Assembly: GCA_033851545.1 (NCBI GenBank)
Contig: JAWWOO010000038.1
Span: 40,328-104,327 of the forward strand
Direction of reading: 5' to 3'
DNA: 64,000 nt
Source: JAWWOL01 sp033851545
GTDB lineage: Bacteria > Actinomycetota > Actinomycetes > JAWWOL01
Position numbers and translations under genes: made by a program
Shown: piece by piece, positions 44,495-56,305 of the stretch
Position numbering within the stretch: the first letter of the stretch is position 1
Layout of the letters: every line of letters starts with the position of its first letter
The notes under the pieces: generated by a model
What the model was told of the DNA's origin: nothing
The model's input: the letters and a program-made list of their open reading frames with translations, nothing else
Database searches by the model: none

Positions 44495-45695
44495 GCAGAC
44501 GCCGATCCACGTCTCCGACGAGGTGCTGGACGACCTTTGCCGCCGGCTCAAGGCGACCAAGTGGCCGCTGGACGTGGGCAACGACGATGGGTTCTACGGC
44601 GTCCCGCGTGGCTACCTGCAAGAGCTCGCCGCCTACTGGGCCGACGGTTTCGACTGGCGGGAAGCCGAGCGCAGGATCAACGCCTACGAGCACTACCGGG
44701 TGGAGGTCGACGGCACACCGGTCCACTTCATGCGCAAAGCGGGCGTTGGCCCGAACCCGATCCCGTTGATCCTCAGCCATGGTTGGCCGTGGACGTTCTG
44801 GCACTGGTCGAAGGTCATCGACGCGCTCGCTGACCCGGCCTCGTCGGGAGGCAACCCCGCGGACGCCTTCGACGTCATCGTCCCGTCTCTGCCCGGCTTC
44901 GGTTTCTCGACGCCACTCACCAGCCGCCCCGACATGAACTTCTGGAAGATCGCCGACATCTGGCATGAATTGATGACTCGGGTCCTGGGCCATGACAGGT
45001 ATGCGGCCGGCGGGTGCGACGTCGGCGCGCTGGTCACCGGACAGCTGGGGCACAAGTACGCCGAGGAGCTGTACGGGATCCACATCGGGTCGGCGCTCAA
45101 GCTCTCCTTCTTCAACGGTGACAGGGGCTGGAACTTCGGCGGCTACGCGATCCCCGACGACCTTCCGCCAGCCGCTCGGGAGCGCATCATCGCCCTGGAG
45201 AAGCGGTTCGCCGTCCACCTGGCGGCGCACGTGCTCGACCCCAGCACCCTCGCGTACGGCCTCGCCGACTCACCCGTCGGCATGCTCGCCTGGATATTGG
45301 AGCGCTGGATGAACTGGTCCGACAACGGCGGCGACATCGAGACCGTCTTCAGCAAGGACGACCTGCTCACCCACGCCACGATCTACTGGGCAGGCAATGC
45401 GATCGACACCTCGATCCGGACCTATGCCAACAACAACCGCTATCCATGGACACCGTCCCACGACCGCTGGCCCGTGGTCGAAGCGCCGACGGGCATTACC
45501 TTCGTGGCCTTCGAGAACCCGCCGGGTGTCGCGACGAGCGACCAGCGCGTACAGAACTTCCTGCAGAGTGACCGCGCCCCTTGGTACAACCACGTCAACG
45601 TCGCCGCCCATGACACCGGGGGGCACTTCATCCCGTGGGAGCTGCCCGACGCGTGGGTCGATGACCTGCGGCGGACGTTTCGCGGACGGCGCTGA
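44466..45695 (+). CDS. Epoxide hydrolase, alpha/beta fold with EHN domain
   Basis: 409 residues from ATG 44466 after AGGGGAGG. N-terminal EHN domain (DEVLDDLCRRLKATKWPLD... FDWREAERRINAYEHYRVEVDG), oxyanion motif HGWPWTFWHW, nucleophile elbow GGCDVGALV with Asp flanked by G-C and V-G, and distal His in HDTGGHFIPWE. Lid tyrosines are present in the cap (YWAGNAIDTSIRTYANN). Related to microsomal-type epoxide hydrolases of actinobacteria. Opens an epoxide to a diol; substrate unknown. Starts inside the MarR gene. Confidence 0.9.
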   Translation: MPAKAFSLVEQTPIHVSDEVLDDLCRRLKATKWPLDVGNDDGFYGVPRGYLQELAAYWADGFDWREAERRINAYEHYRVEVDGTPVHFMRKAGVGPNPIPLILSHGWPWTFWHWSKVIDALADPASSGGNPADAFDVIVPSLPGFGFSTPLTSRPDMNFWKIADIWHELMTRVLGHDRYAAGGCDVGALVTGQLGHKYAEELYGIHIGSALKLSFFNGDRGWNFGGYAIPDDLPPAARERIIALEKRFAVHLAAHVLDPSTLAYGLADSPVGMLAWILERWMNWSDNGGDIETVFSKDDLLTHATIYWAGNAIDTSIRTYANNNRYPWTPSHDRWPVVEAPTGITFVAFENPPGVATSDQRVQNFLQSDRAPWYNHVNVAAHDTGGHFIPWELPDAWVDDLRRTFRGRR

Positions 45696-45786
45696 CCGGG
45701 TGGCGGACACCTGAGGTTGACATGGAGTCGAGGCGCGACGCCAGCGGCGCTGGGCACCTCCGGCGCGACGTGGCAGGATCTCTCAG

Positions 45787-46236
45787 ATGACCAGCACAGC
45801 CGCCGCGGCGCAGCGCTTACGCGACCTCGCGCGGCTGCGCCGGGTCCGCGACCGGATCGATCGGGAGTACGCGCATCCGCTGGACGTCGAGGCGCTCGCC
45901 CGCGACGCGCACCTGTCCGCCGGGCACCTCAGTCGCGAGTTCCGGCTCGCCTACGGCGAGTCGCCGTACGCCTATCTGATGACGCGGCGTATCGAGCGCG
46001 CGATGGCGCTGCTGCGTCGTGGCGACCTCAGCGTCACCGAAGTCTGTTTCGCGGTCGGCTGCTCGTCGCTGGGCACCTTCGGCACTCGCTTCACCGAGTT
46101 GGTCGGTGTGCCGCCGAGCATCTACCGGCGCGATGCGGCGAGCGCGACGGCGGGGATGCCGTCGTGCGTGGCGAAGCAGGTGACCAGACCGGTCAGGAAT
46201 CGAGAAGCGCCGGTCACCGAGGCACAGCTAGCCTGA
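45787..46236 (+). CDS. AraC-type HTH regulator, single DNA-binding domain
   Basis: 149 residues from ATG 45787, CAGGAT 7 nt upstream. Almost the whole protein is the double HTH: IDREYAHPLDVEALARDAHLSAGHLSREFRLAYGESPYAYLMTRRIERAMALLRRGDLSVTEVCFAVGCSSLGTFGTRFTELVGVPPSIYRR, with no N-terminal sensor domain. Immediately followed by VOC, DUF1059 and UvrA-like genes, all on the same strand. Confidence 0.9.
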   Translation: MTSTAAAAQRLRDLARLRRVRDRIDREYAHPLDVEALARDAHLSAGHLSREFRLAYGESPYAYLMTRRIERAMALLRRGDLSVTEVCFAVGCSSLGTFGTRFTELVGVPPSIYRRDAASATAGMPSCVAKQVTRPVRNREAPVTEAQLA

Positions 46237-46241
46237 CTGCC

Positions 46242-46679
46242 ATGGACATCACCATTCACGCGAGCTTCCTCCCGCACGACGATCCGGATGCCTCCCTGGC
46301 CTTCTATCGCGACACCCTCGGCTTCGAGGTCCGCAGCGACGTCGGTCACGGAAAGATGCGCTGGATCACGGTCGGACCCACCGACCAGCCCAGCACGTCC
46401 ATCCTCCTGGCGCCGCCGGCCGCCGACCCCGGCATTACCGACGACGAGCGCCGCACCATCGTCGAGATGATGGCCAAGGGCACCTACGGCTGGATCCTGC
46501 TGGCCACCAAGGACCTCGACGGCACCTTCGAGCGGGTGCAGGCCGGCGACGCCGAGGTCGTCCAGGAGCCGACCGATCAGCCGTACGGCATTCGCGACTG
46601 CGCCTTCCGTGATCCCGCCGGCAACCTGATCCGCATCCAGGAGCTGCCGAACACCATCAAAGGAAGTGATGCTCCGTGA
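46242..46679 (+). CDS. VOC (glyoxalase/bleomycin resistance) family protein
   Basis: 145 residues from ATG 46242. Two beta-alpha-beta-beta-beta modules: ITIHASFLPHDDPDASLAFYRDTLGFEVRSDVGHGKMRWITVGP and YGWILLATKDLDGTFERVQAGDAEVVQEPTDQPYGIRDCAFRDPAGNLIRIQEL. The GIRDCAFRDPAGN block is the family signature. TAGCCT lies 7 nt upstream of the start. Could be a lyase, dioxygenase or sequestering resistance protein. Overlaps the next gene by 4 nt. Confidence 0.88.
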   Translation: MDITIHASFLPHDDPDASLAFYRDTLGFEVRSDVGHGKMRWITVGPTDQPSTSILLAPPAADPGITDDERRTIVEMMAKGTYGWILLATKDLDGTFERVQAGDAEVVQEPTDQPYGIRDCAFRDPAGNLIRIQELPNTIKGSDAP

Positions 46680-46911
46680 AGACCATGACCTGTAAGCAGC
46701 TGGGTGGGCCGTGCGATCAGCCGCTGCGCGGAGAGACCGCAAACGATGTCATCAAGGCGCAAGACCAGCATCTCAAGGACATGGTCGCCGGTGGTGATGT
46801 GAAGCATGAGGGTGCGCTGAAGGACATGAAGGGCAGGTGGAAGAACCCGGTAGCAGGAATGGGCTGGTACCGGAAAGCCAAGCGTGACTTTGCCGCTCTT
46901 CCCGAAGCCTG

Positions 46912-46912
<1 letters not shown>
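46676..46912 (+). CDS. DUF1059-like small protein
   Basis: 78 residues from GTG 46676, overlapping the VOC stop (GTGA). MKTMTCKQLGGPCDQPLRGETANDVIKAQDQHLKDMV followed by HEGALKDMKGRWKNPVAGMGWYRKAKRDFAAL, the pattern of DUF1059. Two cysteines (residues 6 and 13) may bind metal. Its stop is 2 nt before or overlapping the UvrA-like start, so it is translationally coupled to it. Function unknown. Confidence 0.8.
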
Positions 46913-49302
<2,390 letters not shown>

Positions 49303-49385
49303 CCCAGGCCTCGCGGCTGGCGAGGCCGGCCTATCGGGTAACGACGTTTGTTGGACGGCCGCGAGCCTGGGTGTCGCTATCGCGG

Positions 49386-50270
49386 TCAACGTGGCGCGCT
49401 GGCCGGGTCGGGCTCGCGGACGGTCGCCCACCAGGCGGAGAGCAGCTGCAGGTTCTGCGCCGTCGCCGAGCCGGGCTCGGCCGCGTAGATCGTCAGGGTG
49501 AGGCCGGGCTCGGAGTTGAGGTCGACGCTCTCGTAGGCGAGGACCAGCTCGCCTACCGCGTCGTGAAAAAACCGCTTCGTGCCGGCGCCGTGGATGCGGA
49601 CGTCGTGGCTGCTCCACCGCTGCCGGAACGCCTCGCTGCGTGTCGAGAGCTCACCGACCAGGTCGTGCAGGTCTTTGTCATGGGGGTCGCGGCCGGCCTC
49701 CGTCCGCAGGATTGCGACGCAGATGTCGGCAGCCTCGTCCCAGCCTGGGTAGAAGCTGCGCGCGTTCTCGTCGAGGAACGTGTAGCGGGCGAAGTTCGGT
49801 CGGCCGCTCGGGTCGCGGTCGTAGAGCGGTGCGTGCATCGCCCGGCCGAGCGCATTGCAGGCCAGCAGGTCCATCCGGCCGTTGCGGACGATCGCCGGGC
49901 CGGCGGTCACTGTGTCGAGCACCCACTGCAGGCTCGGCGGCGCGGTCCAGCGCTTGGGGGCGCGTCGTCGACGGGTCAGCCGGTCCGCGCCTGCCGCCGC
50001 CTGGGCGAGGTGTGCCAGGTGGGTCCGTTCGGCGTCGTCGAGCTGCAGCGCTGTAGCGATGGCCTCGAGCACCGACGTGGAGACGCCGGCGAGGGCACCT
50101 CGCTCGAGCTTGGAGTAGTACTCGACGCTGACGCCGGCGAGCATGGCCACCTCGCTGCGCCGCAGTCCCGGCACACGGCGGTCGCGGCCACCGTACAAGC
50201 CTGCCTGGCTCGGCGAGACCTTCGCCCGCCGCGAGGTCAGGAACTCGCGGATCTCCGCTCGGTTGTCCAC
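49386..50270 (-). CDS. XRE-type regulator with MmyB-like ligand domain
   Basis: 294 residues. N-terminal HTH (FLTSRRAKVSPSQAGL...RRVPGLRRSEVAMLAGVSVEYYSKLERG, typical of the actinobacterial MmyB/DUF-type regulators), then a PAS-like fatty-acid-binding domain (IVRNGRMDLLACNALGRAMHAPLYDR, ARYTFLDENARSFYPGWDEAA, GTKRFFHDAVGELVLAYESVDL). Divergent from the alcohol dehydrogenase gene, its most likely target. Confidence 0.9.
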   Translation of the reverse strand: MDNRAEIREFLTSRRAKVSPSQAGLYGGRDRRVPGLRRSEVAMLAGVSVEYYSKLERGALAGVSTSVLEAIATALQLDDAERTHLAHLAQAAAGADRLTRRRRAPKRWTAPPSLQWVLDTVTAGPAIVRNGRMDLLACNALGRAMHAPLYDRDPSGRPNFARYTFLDENARSFYPGWDEAADICVAILRTEAGRDPHDKDLHDLVGELSTRSEAFRQRWSSHDVRIHGAGTKRFFHDAVGELVLAYESVDLNSEPGLTLTIYAAEPGSATAQNLQLLSAWWATVREPDPASAPR

Positions 50271-50431
50271 GCCACGACGGTACGTCCCTGGGCTGCGTCC
50301 TGGGGTGCCCTGTCAGTACGTGTCATCACCCGGCCTCCCGGATCGGCCGCGTTGCGTGTCAGATGGAAGCACCGGGGGAGCCCGGCCGAGTGTCGGCTGG
50401 GGCCCCACAGAGCCTAAGGAGAGAACCCACC

Positions 50432-51454
50432 ATGCGCAGTGTCGTGATGCACGCCCCGGGCGACGTCCGCGTCGTGGACGTCGCGGAGCCGCGGATCCTC
50501 GAGCCGACGGACGCGATCATCAAGCTGACGGCGTCGTGCATCTGCGGCTCGGACCTGTGGCCGTACCGCGGGATCGAGCACCTTGACGGGCCGCGCCGGA
50601 TGGGGCACGAATACGTCGGCGTCGTCGAAGAGGTCGGCAGCGCGGTGACGACGATCGCGCCTGGCCAGTTCGTGGTGGGTTCGTTCTTCGCTTCCGACAA
50701 CACCTGTGAGATCTGCCGGTCCGGCTACCAGTCGCACTGCGTCCACCGGCAGCCCGGGGCGCCCGACGGCGCGCAGGCGCTCTACAGCCGGATACCGCTC
50801 GCTGACGGCACCCTGGTCGCGACGCCCGAGCTGCCCTCGGACGACCTCGTGCCGTCACTGCTCGCGGCTTCCGACGTGCTCGGCACCGGATGGTTCGCCG
50901 CAGTCGCCGCCGAGGCCGGTCCTGGCAAGACCGTCGCGGTCGTCGGCGACGGAGCCGTGGGGCTGCTCGGCATTCTGGCCGCCCGGCAGCTCGGCGCCGA
51001 GCGGGTCATCGCGATGAGCCGCCATGCCTCGCGGCAGAAGCTCGCCCTCGACTTCGGCGCGACCGACCTGGTCGAGGAGCGCGGCGACGAGGGAGTCTTG
51101 CGCATCAAGGAGCTCACCGACGGCCTCGGTGCCCACTCGGTCATCGAAGCGGTGGGTACCCAGGAGTCGATGATGCAGGCGATCCGGGGCACCCGTCCCG
51201 GTGGCCACGTCGGTTACGTCGGCGTGACTCACGAGGTGCAGCTGCCGGGACTTGACCTATTTTTCTCCGGCGTGCACCTGCACGGTGGGCCGGCTCCGGT
51301 ACGCCGGTTCCTGCCCGACCTGATCGACCTCATCTGGTCGCGCCGGATCGATCCGGGCAAGGTGTTCGACCTCGAGCTACCGCTCGAGGAGGCTCCCGAG
51401 GGCTACCGGGCCATGGACGAGCGCCGTGCCATCAAGGTGCTCCTTCGTCCGTGA
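50432..51454 (+). CDS. Zinc-dependent medium-chain alcohol dehydrogenase
   Basis: 340 residues from ATG 50432 after AAGGAGAG. Catalytic zinc ligands Cys in SCICGSDLWPYRG, His-Glu in RMGHEYVGVVEEVG; partial structural zinc loop NTCEICRSGYQSHC (three Cys). NAD(P) fold VAVVGDGAVGLLGILAARQLGAERVIAMSRH. Related to formaldehyde/threonine dehydrogenase-like actinobacterial enzymes. Stop overlaps the start of the exporter gene by 4 nt. Divergent from the MmyB-type regulator, 161 nt apart. Confidence 0.92.
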   Translation: MRSVVMHAPGDVRVVDVAEPRILEPTDAIIKLTASCICGSDLWPYRGIEHLDGPRRMGHEYVGVVEEVGSAVTTIAPGQFVVGSFFASDNTCEICRSGYQSHCVHRQPGAPDGAQALYSRIPLADGTLVATPELPSDDLVPSLLAASDVLGTGWFAAVAAEAGPGKTVAVVGDGAVGLLGILAARQLGAERVIAMSRHASRQKLALDFGATDLVEERGDEGVLRIKELTDGLGAHSVIEAVGTQESMMQAIRGTRPGGHVGYVGVTHEVQLPGLDLFFSGVHLHGGPAPVRRFLPDLIDLIWSRRIDPGKVFDLELPLEEAPEGYRAMDERRAIKVLLRP

Positions 51455-52749
51455 CGGCATCGACGAATCGTGAGCTGCCGGCCGTGCCGACGGCGGTGGT
51501 TGCGACGGTCGTCTTCCTGACCGCCATCGCGCCGCTCGCGACGGACATGTACGTGCCGGCGTTTCCGAGGGTGGCGCACGACCTGGGTGTCGGCGCCGCA
51601 CCCGTACAGCTCACCCTCACCACCTTCTTCGTCGGCATGGGTCTGGGCCAGCTGGTCGGTGGCCCGGTTTCCGACCAGCGCGGTCGGCGCCGTCTGCTGC
51701 TGGTCGCCACGCTGGTCGTCTGTGCCGGCTCGGTCGGCTGTGCGTTGGCCCCGTCGATCGGCGTACTCACTGCGGCTCGGCTCGTCCAGGGCTTCAGCGG
51801 TGGCTGGGCGATGGTCGTCGGCCGCGCAGTCATCGTCGACCTCGCACACGGCAGCCAGCTCGTACGCGTCCTGAACCTGATCAGCGGTGTCGGCGGCATC
51901 GCCCCCATCCTCGGCCCCTTGCTGGGCGCTGCCATCATCCAGCTCTCCGGGTGGCGTACGTCGTTCTGGGTCGTCGCCGGACTCGGGGCGGCAATGGCCT
52001 GCTGCGTCACGCTTTTCGTCCCGGAGTCGCTGCCGCCAGGGCGTCGCCACGCCGGCGGGCTGCGGGCCTTCCGCCACGCCAGCCGCGAGGTGCTGTCGCA
52101 TCGGACGTACGTCGGCTACGTCATGGTCAGCGCCTCGGCAATGATCGCGTTGTTCGCGTACGTCGCCACGTCGGCGTTCATCCTCGAGTCGATGAACGGG
52201 CTTAGCCCGGTGGCGTACTCGGTCGACTTCGCGGCCAACGCAGCGGCGATGACGGTGGCCGCGCTGCTGTCCGCGCGTCTGGCCGGGCGGGTGTCGACCC
52301 GGCGAGTGATCCTGGTCGGTCAGCTGATCGCGCTCGCGGCGGGGCTGGCGATGCTCGGGGGCGCCGTCTGGGCACGGACCCCGCTGCTTCTCGCGGTGGC
52401 GTGCTTCTTCGGCCTGATGACGGCGCAGGGGCTGGTCGGCCCGAACGGCGGGGCCCTAGCGTCGGCCGCCGTGCCGGACCACCCTGGTACCGGCTCGGCA
52501 GTCCTGGGCCTGCTGCAGTGGGTCGCGGCCGGGACCGTTGCCCCCATCGCCGGTCTGGGCGGCAGCACGACCGCTGTCCCGATGGCACTGCTCATGGTGG
52601 CCGGCGCCGTCGTGTCGCTGATGGGTCTGTTGGTGGTGGCCCGTCCCTCCGCCGTCGCAGGCATGCCGACACACCTGCGGCCGCACGACCCCGACGACGA
52701 CGCCGTGTCGGTCAGCGTCCCGTTCGACCTGCAGGTCTCGGGCCATTGA
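51451..52749 (+). CDS. MFS exporter, Bcr/CflA subfamily
   Basis: 432 residues from GTG 51451, coupled to the dehydrogenase gene. Twelve predicted helices; FLTAIAPLATDMYVPAFPRVAHDL near the start is the DHA1 motif and GGPVSDQRGRRRLLL the loop 2-3 motif A; GWRTSFWVVAGLG follows TM5. Drug-H+ antiporter type exporting small molecules. The substrate could be a product of, or toxic compound treated by, the dehydrogenase. Confidence 0.92.
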   Translation: MTASTNRELPAVPTAVVATVVFLTAIAPLATDMYVPAFPRVAHDLGVGAAPVQLTLTTFFVGMGLGQLVGGPVSDQRGRRRLLLVATLVVCAGSVGCALAPSIGVLTAARLVQGFSGGWAMVVGRAVIVDLAHGSQLVRVLNLISGVGGIAPILGPLLGAAIIQLSGWRTSFWVVAGLGAAMACCVTLFVPESLPPGRRHAGGLRAFRHASREVLSHRTYVGYVMVSASAMIALFAYVATSAFILESMNGLSPVAYSVDFAANAAAMTVAALLSARLAGRVSTRRVILVGQLIALAAGLAMLGGAVWARTPLLLAVACFFGLMTAQGLVGPNGGALASAAVPDHPGTGSAVLGLLQWVAAGTVAPIAGLGGSTTAVPMALLMVAGAVVSLMGLLVVARPSAVAGMPTHLRPHDPDDDAVSVSVPFDLQVSGH

Positions 52750-52800
52750 CCCGCCCGCGGCGCGTTCGCGCCGGGTGACCATCACTGGAGAGGAAAGCCC

Positions 52801-53031
52801 TTGACCACCAACGACAAGGAGCCTTCGGGCGCCGAGAAGATGTTCGGTGACTTCGCGCCCGGGCTGGTGCACTTCACCGACGACGTGCTGTTCGGCGACG
52901 CGTGGAAGCGTCCGCAGCTGTCGCCGCGGGACAGGAGCCTCATCACCGTCGCCGCGCTGACCGCCGGCGGCAACGCCGAGCAGCTCACGTACCACCTGCA
53001 GTTCGCCAAGGACAATGAGGGAATCGGCTGA
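52801..53031 (+). pseudogene. Carboxymuconolactone decarboxylase-like protein, C-terminally truncated
   Basis: 76 residues from TTG 52801 with AGAGAGG-like sequence upstream. The sequence FTDDVLFGDAWKRPQLSPRDRSLITVAALTAGGNAEQLTYHLQFAKDN is the first two thirds of the CMD (AhpD-like) fold, but the reading stops at EGIG just where the last two helices should follow. The typical family length is over 100 residues. No alternative frame downstream restores the missing helices by eye. It is either a broken gene or a minimal form; it marks the end of the dehydrogenase/exporter group. Confidence 0.6.
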
Positions 53032-53083
53032 GACCAGACAGCGCGCATCGGCGCTAGGACAAGCCACCTTCGGCTAGGGCACA

Positions 53084-56000
53084 GTGCCCAGGTCTCGAGA
53101 CACGACGCCCGATCTCCTTGCTAGACGGGTGGGACTGGGCGGCGCGACACTTGGGGACCAACGGGTGAGGGGCCGAGAGCAACTGGAGGCGTCGATTACC
53201 CACAGTGACGACGGTAGCAGCCCAGCGCCTGCCGCAGGCCCGGGCCTCCGGGCACCCGTACCGGATGATGGGAGGCAGCCGCAGCGCACCGAAGCGGGTC
53301 GGGCCTTAGTCGGGCGGCTTGGCGAACTGGAGACGCTGCGGAGCTTCCTCGCCGACGCCGTGACGAGAGGCGGGTCTCTTCTGATCTCGGGCGAGCCCGG
53401 GGTCGGCAAGACGGCCCTGCTCGGGGCTGCTGTGGCGTCGGCGGAAGAGTTGGGCTACCAGGTGGTACGTGCTGGCGGTGCCGAGTTCGAGGTCGACGTC
53501 AGCTTTGCCACACTCAACCAGCTCCTAGGTCCGTTTCTGGGGCTGATGCCCCAGCTCGAGTCGGAGGATTGGGAGGCTCTTGGCGCGGCCATCGCGTTGG
53601 GGGGCGGCCATGTCGCTGACCCAACCCGGGTTGCGACCGCCACCCTTGCGCTGCTGCGGCAGGCGGCCGCACATCAACCTCTCCTGCTGGTGGTCGATGA
53701 CCTCCCGTGGCTGGATAAAGCCAGCGCGCGCGTGCTGGCGTTCGTGGCGAGGCGTGTGGCCTACAGCCCGATAGGGTTTCTCGGTGCTGCGCGAAGTGGC
53801 GAGGCAGGTTTCTTCGACGAAGTCGACTTCCCGCGTCTAACGGTGCCTCCGCTAGCGGATGCGCAGGCCGAGGCTCTGCTTCAAGAAACCTTCCCAGCAC
53901 TGAGCAGGAGAGTTCGGCGACGGATCCTTGATGACGCCCGTGGCAACCCGCTGGCGCTGCTGGAATTGCCGGCGGCTCTGGGCGACCGGCGGAACCCTCA
54001 GGCGTTCACACATGCTGACGTGCTACCTGTCACCGAGCGTCTCCAGGCTGTGTTCGCCGCACGTGTCGCGGCATTACCCACCGAAACCTCCGAGCTCCTC
54101 CTCCTCGCGGCCCTCGACGGAACCGGCGACCTAGGAGTCCTCGCCGACACCGGCTTGCAGCAGGACGGCCGGGACAGCCTGGAAGCGCTGGGACCGGCCG
54201 AACGGGCACGCTTGGTGTTCGTCGACCCGACAACCCGGCGCTTGCAGTTTCGTCACCCACTGACCCGGTCCGCCGTCGTGGGTCTAGCGACTGACGCCGA
54301 AAGACGTCGTGCTCACACCTCCTTGGCGGCCCGCTTGGTCGATCACCCTGAGAGGCGGGCCTGGCAGTTGGCTGCGGCTGCCCTCGGACCCGAAGAGACC
54401 GTTGCCAGCCTTCTCGAGGAGGTCGCCCAGTTGGCGGCCGACAGGGGTGACCCCGTCGGTGCTGTTACTGCCTTTGTGCGAGCGGCCGACCTGAGCCCTG
54501 AGCGCACCAACAAGTTCAGGCGCATGGCCCGGGCCGCCTACCTGGGGGCGAACGTCACAGGAGACCTAGGGATGGCGCCCAACCTCCTGGATGAGAGCGA
54601 ACTTGAGCAGGATCCTGACGCGTCCTTGATGATGACCCTGGCGGCGGCGGCCCAGCTGCTTAACCAGGATGGCGCGCTGGACACCACTTACCGGTTATTG
54701 GTCAATGCAATCGACATGCATGTTGGCCCCTTCCGGGCGGACGACCTCGTCCTCGTTGAGGTGTTGCACACGCTGTTGTTGGTCTGCTACTTCGGCGGAC
54801 GTTCCGAGCTGTGGGAACCCTTCGACACTGCGATGGCTCGCCTGGACCCGGAGCCGCCTCTGGATCTGCGTTTGGTCAGCGGCACGCTGCGAGACCCTGT
54901 ACGAACAGCGGAAGCCGTGCTGGACGACCTGGACAAGGCGATCGCCAGGTTGAACCGGGAGCAAGACCCAGCCCACGTCCGGCGTGTCGGTATCGCCGCC
55001 GTGTTCGTCGACCGGGTGGGAGGTTGCCGCCAAGCCTTGTGGCGGGTGGTGGAGGATGGTCGCGCCGGAGGGGCGATCACCTCCTCCATCGACGCCCTGT
55101 TCCTGCTAGGCAACGACGACTTCTTTGCGGGCGCCTGGGAGGACATGGACCGGGTCACAGCCGAAGGATTACGCCTGTGCGAGGAGCTTGGCTACCAGAT
55201 GCTTGAGTGGCCCGGACGGTTCCTTCGTGGTCTCGTGGCGGCCGCGCGTGGCGACGATGCCACGGTCAGGTTGATGACTGACCGTATGGCAGCTTGGGCG
55301 TTCCCGCGCCGCGTCGGCTCCGTCCAGGGCTACATCGACCACATCAACTGCCAAGCGGCCCTCACACGTGGGGACTACGACGCCGCTTACCGGCACGCGT
55401 CGAGCGTCAGCCCTGCAGGGGTGTTGGCATCGCATTCGACACTCACGCTGTGGCTGATCCTTGACATGACCGAAGCCGCTGTACGGTCCGGCCGGGCGGC
55501 CGAAGCGTCCGCTCACGTCGCTGCCGTCACCAAGGCCAGGGTCGCGCATCTGTCCACCCGCTTGCAGTTCATGGCGCTGGGCGCCACTGCGCTGGCTGCG
55601 CCCCGGGTGGAAGCCATCCAGCGATTCGATGCGGCTCTTGCGGCGCCGGACAGCGAACTGTTCCCGTTCCAGCTGGCCCGCATCCAACTTGCCTACGGCG
55701 AACACCTCCGACGCACCCGGCACGCAGCTGCGGCCAGAGCGCAGCTCACCGATGCAATGGAGATATTCGGCAGGCTGGGAGCGCGGCCTTGGGCTCAACG
55801 GGCAGCACGGGAGCTCAGGGCTACCGGCAAGACCCAATCGGGCCCTCACGGGGCAGCTCACCTGGCGCACGGGACTCTTCCCGACCCTTTGACTCCGCAA
55901 CAGCACCAGGTCGCGGAGCTGGCGGCGTCTGGACTGACCAACAAGCAGATCGGGGAACAGCTGTTCCTCTCGCCGCGCACCGTGGCGACCCACCTGTACG

Positions 56001-56104
56001 AGCTCTTTCCAAAGCTCGGCATCACCTCCCGAGCCGCACTGCGTGACGCCCTCGCGAACGACTCCGGGTACCGGGAAACAAGGGACCGTGACGGGCGGTC
56101 CTGA
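53084..56104 (+). CDS. LAL-type (MalT-like) LuxR transcriptional regulator
   Basis: 1006 residues from GTG 53084; the true start may be further in since the first 70 residues are not conserved-looking. AAA ATPase domain with Walker A ISGEPGVGKTALL (about 101-113), LLLVVDDLPWLDKASA as Walker B, a long helical TPR-like middle (about 420-900), and C-terminal LuxR HTH LTPQQHQVAELAASGLTNKQIGEQLFLSPRTVATHLYELFPKLGITSRAALRDAL. Large ATP-dependent LuxR activators respond to small molecules and often control nearby enzyme or secondary-metabolite genes. Two alpha/beta hydrolases follow on the same strand. Confidence 0.88.
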   Translation: MPRSRDTTPDLLARRVGLGGATLGDQRVRGREQLEASITHSDDGSSPAPAAGPGLRAPVPDDGRQPQRTEAGRALVGRLGELETLRSFLADAVTRGGSLLISGEPGVGKTALLGAAVASAEELGYQVVRAGGAEFEVDVSFATLNQLLGPFLGLMPQLESEDWEALGAAIALGGGHVADPTRVATATLALLRQAAAHQPLLLVVDDLPWLDKASARVLAFVARRVAYSPIGFLGAARSGEAGFFDEVDFPRLTVPPLADAQAEALLQETFPALSRRVRRRILDDARGNPLALLELPAALGDRRNPQAFTHADVLPVTERLQAVFAARVAALPTETSELLLLAALDGTGDLGVLADTGLQQDGRDSLEALGPAERARLVFVDPTTRRLQFRHPLTRSAVVGLATDAERRRAHTSLAARLVDHPERRAWQLAAAALGPEETVASLLEEVAQLAADRGDPVGAVTAFVRAADLSPERTNKFRRMARAAYLGANVTGDLGMAPNLLDESELEQDPDASLMMTLAAAAQLLNQDGALDTTYRLLVNAIDMHVGPFRADDLVLVEVLHTLLLVCYFGGRSELWEPFDTAMARLDPEPPLDLRLVSGTLRDPVRTAEAVLDDLDKAIARLNREQDPAHVRRVGIAAVFVDRVGGCRQALWRVVEDGRAGGAITSSIDALFLLGNDDFFAGAWEDMDRVTAEGLRLCEELGYQMLEWPGRFLRGLVAAARGDDATVRLMTDRMAAWAFPRRVGSVQGYIDHINCQAALTRGDYDAAYRHASSVSPAGVLASHSTLTLWLILDMTEAAVRSGRAAEASAHVAAVTKARVAHLSTRLQFMALGATALAAPRVEAIQRFDAALAAPDSELFPFQLARIQLAYGEHLRRTRHAAAARAQLTDAMEIFGRLGARPWAQRAARELRATGKTQSGPHGAAHLAHGTLPDPLTPQQHQVAELAASGLTNKQIGEQLFLSPRTVATHLYELFPKLGITSRAALRDALANDSGYRETRDRDGRS

Positions 56105-56305
56105 CCACCTTCCTGCATCTGGCGAGCCGCGGCCGGCCAGGACGGCGGTGCCCCGGTGTCCATGCGGGATGAGCGCCATCAGCTAGGCAGCCGGTCGAGC
56201 CGCAGCTGACTGACCGGCCCCAACGCCAGTCATCTGACGCACGCGGCATCACGCTGGCTACCCCTAGCGTCGAGGGACCGCACCCCCCGGACCAAGGAGA
56301 CCATC

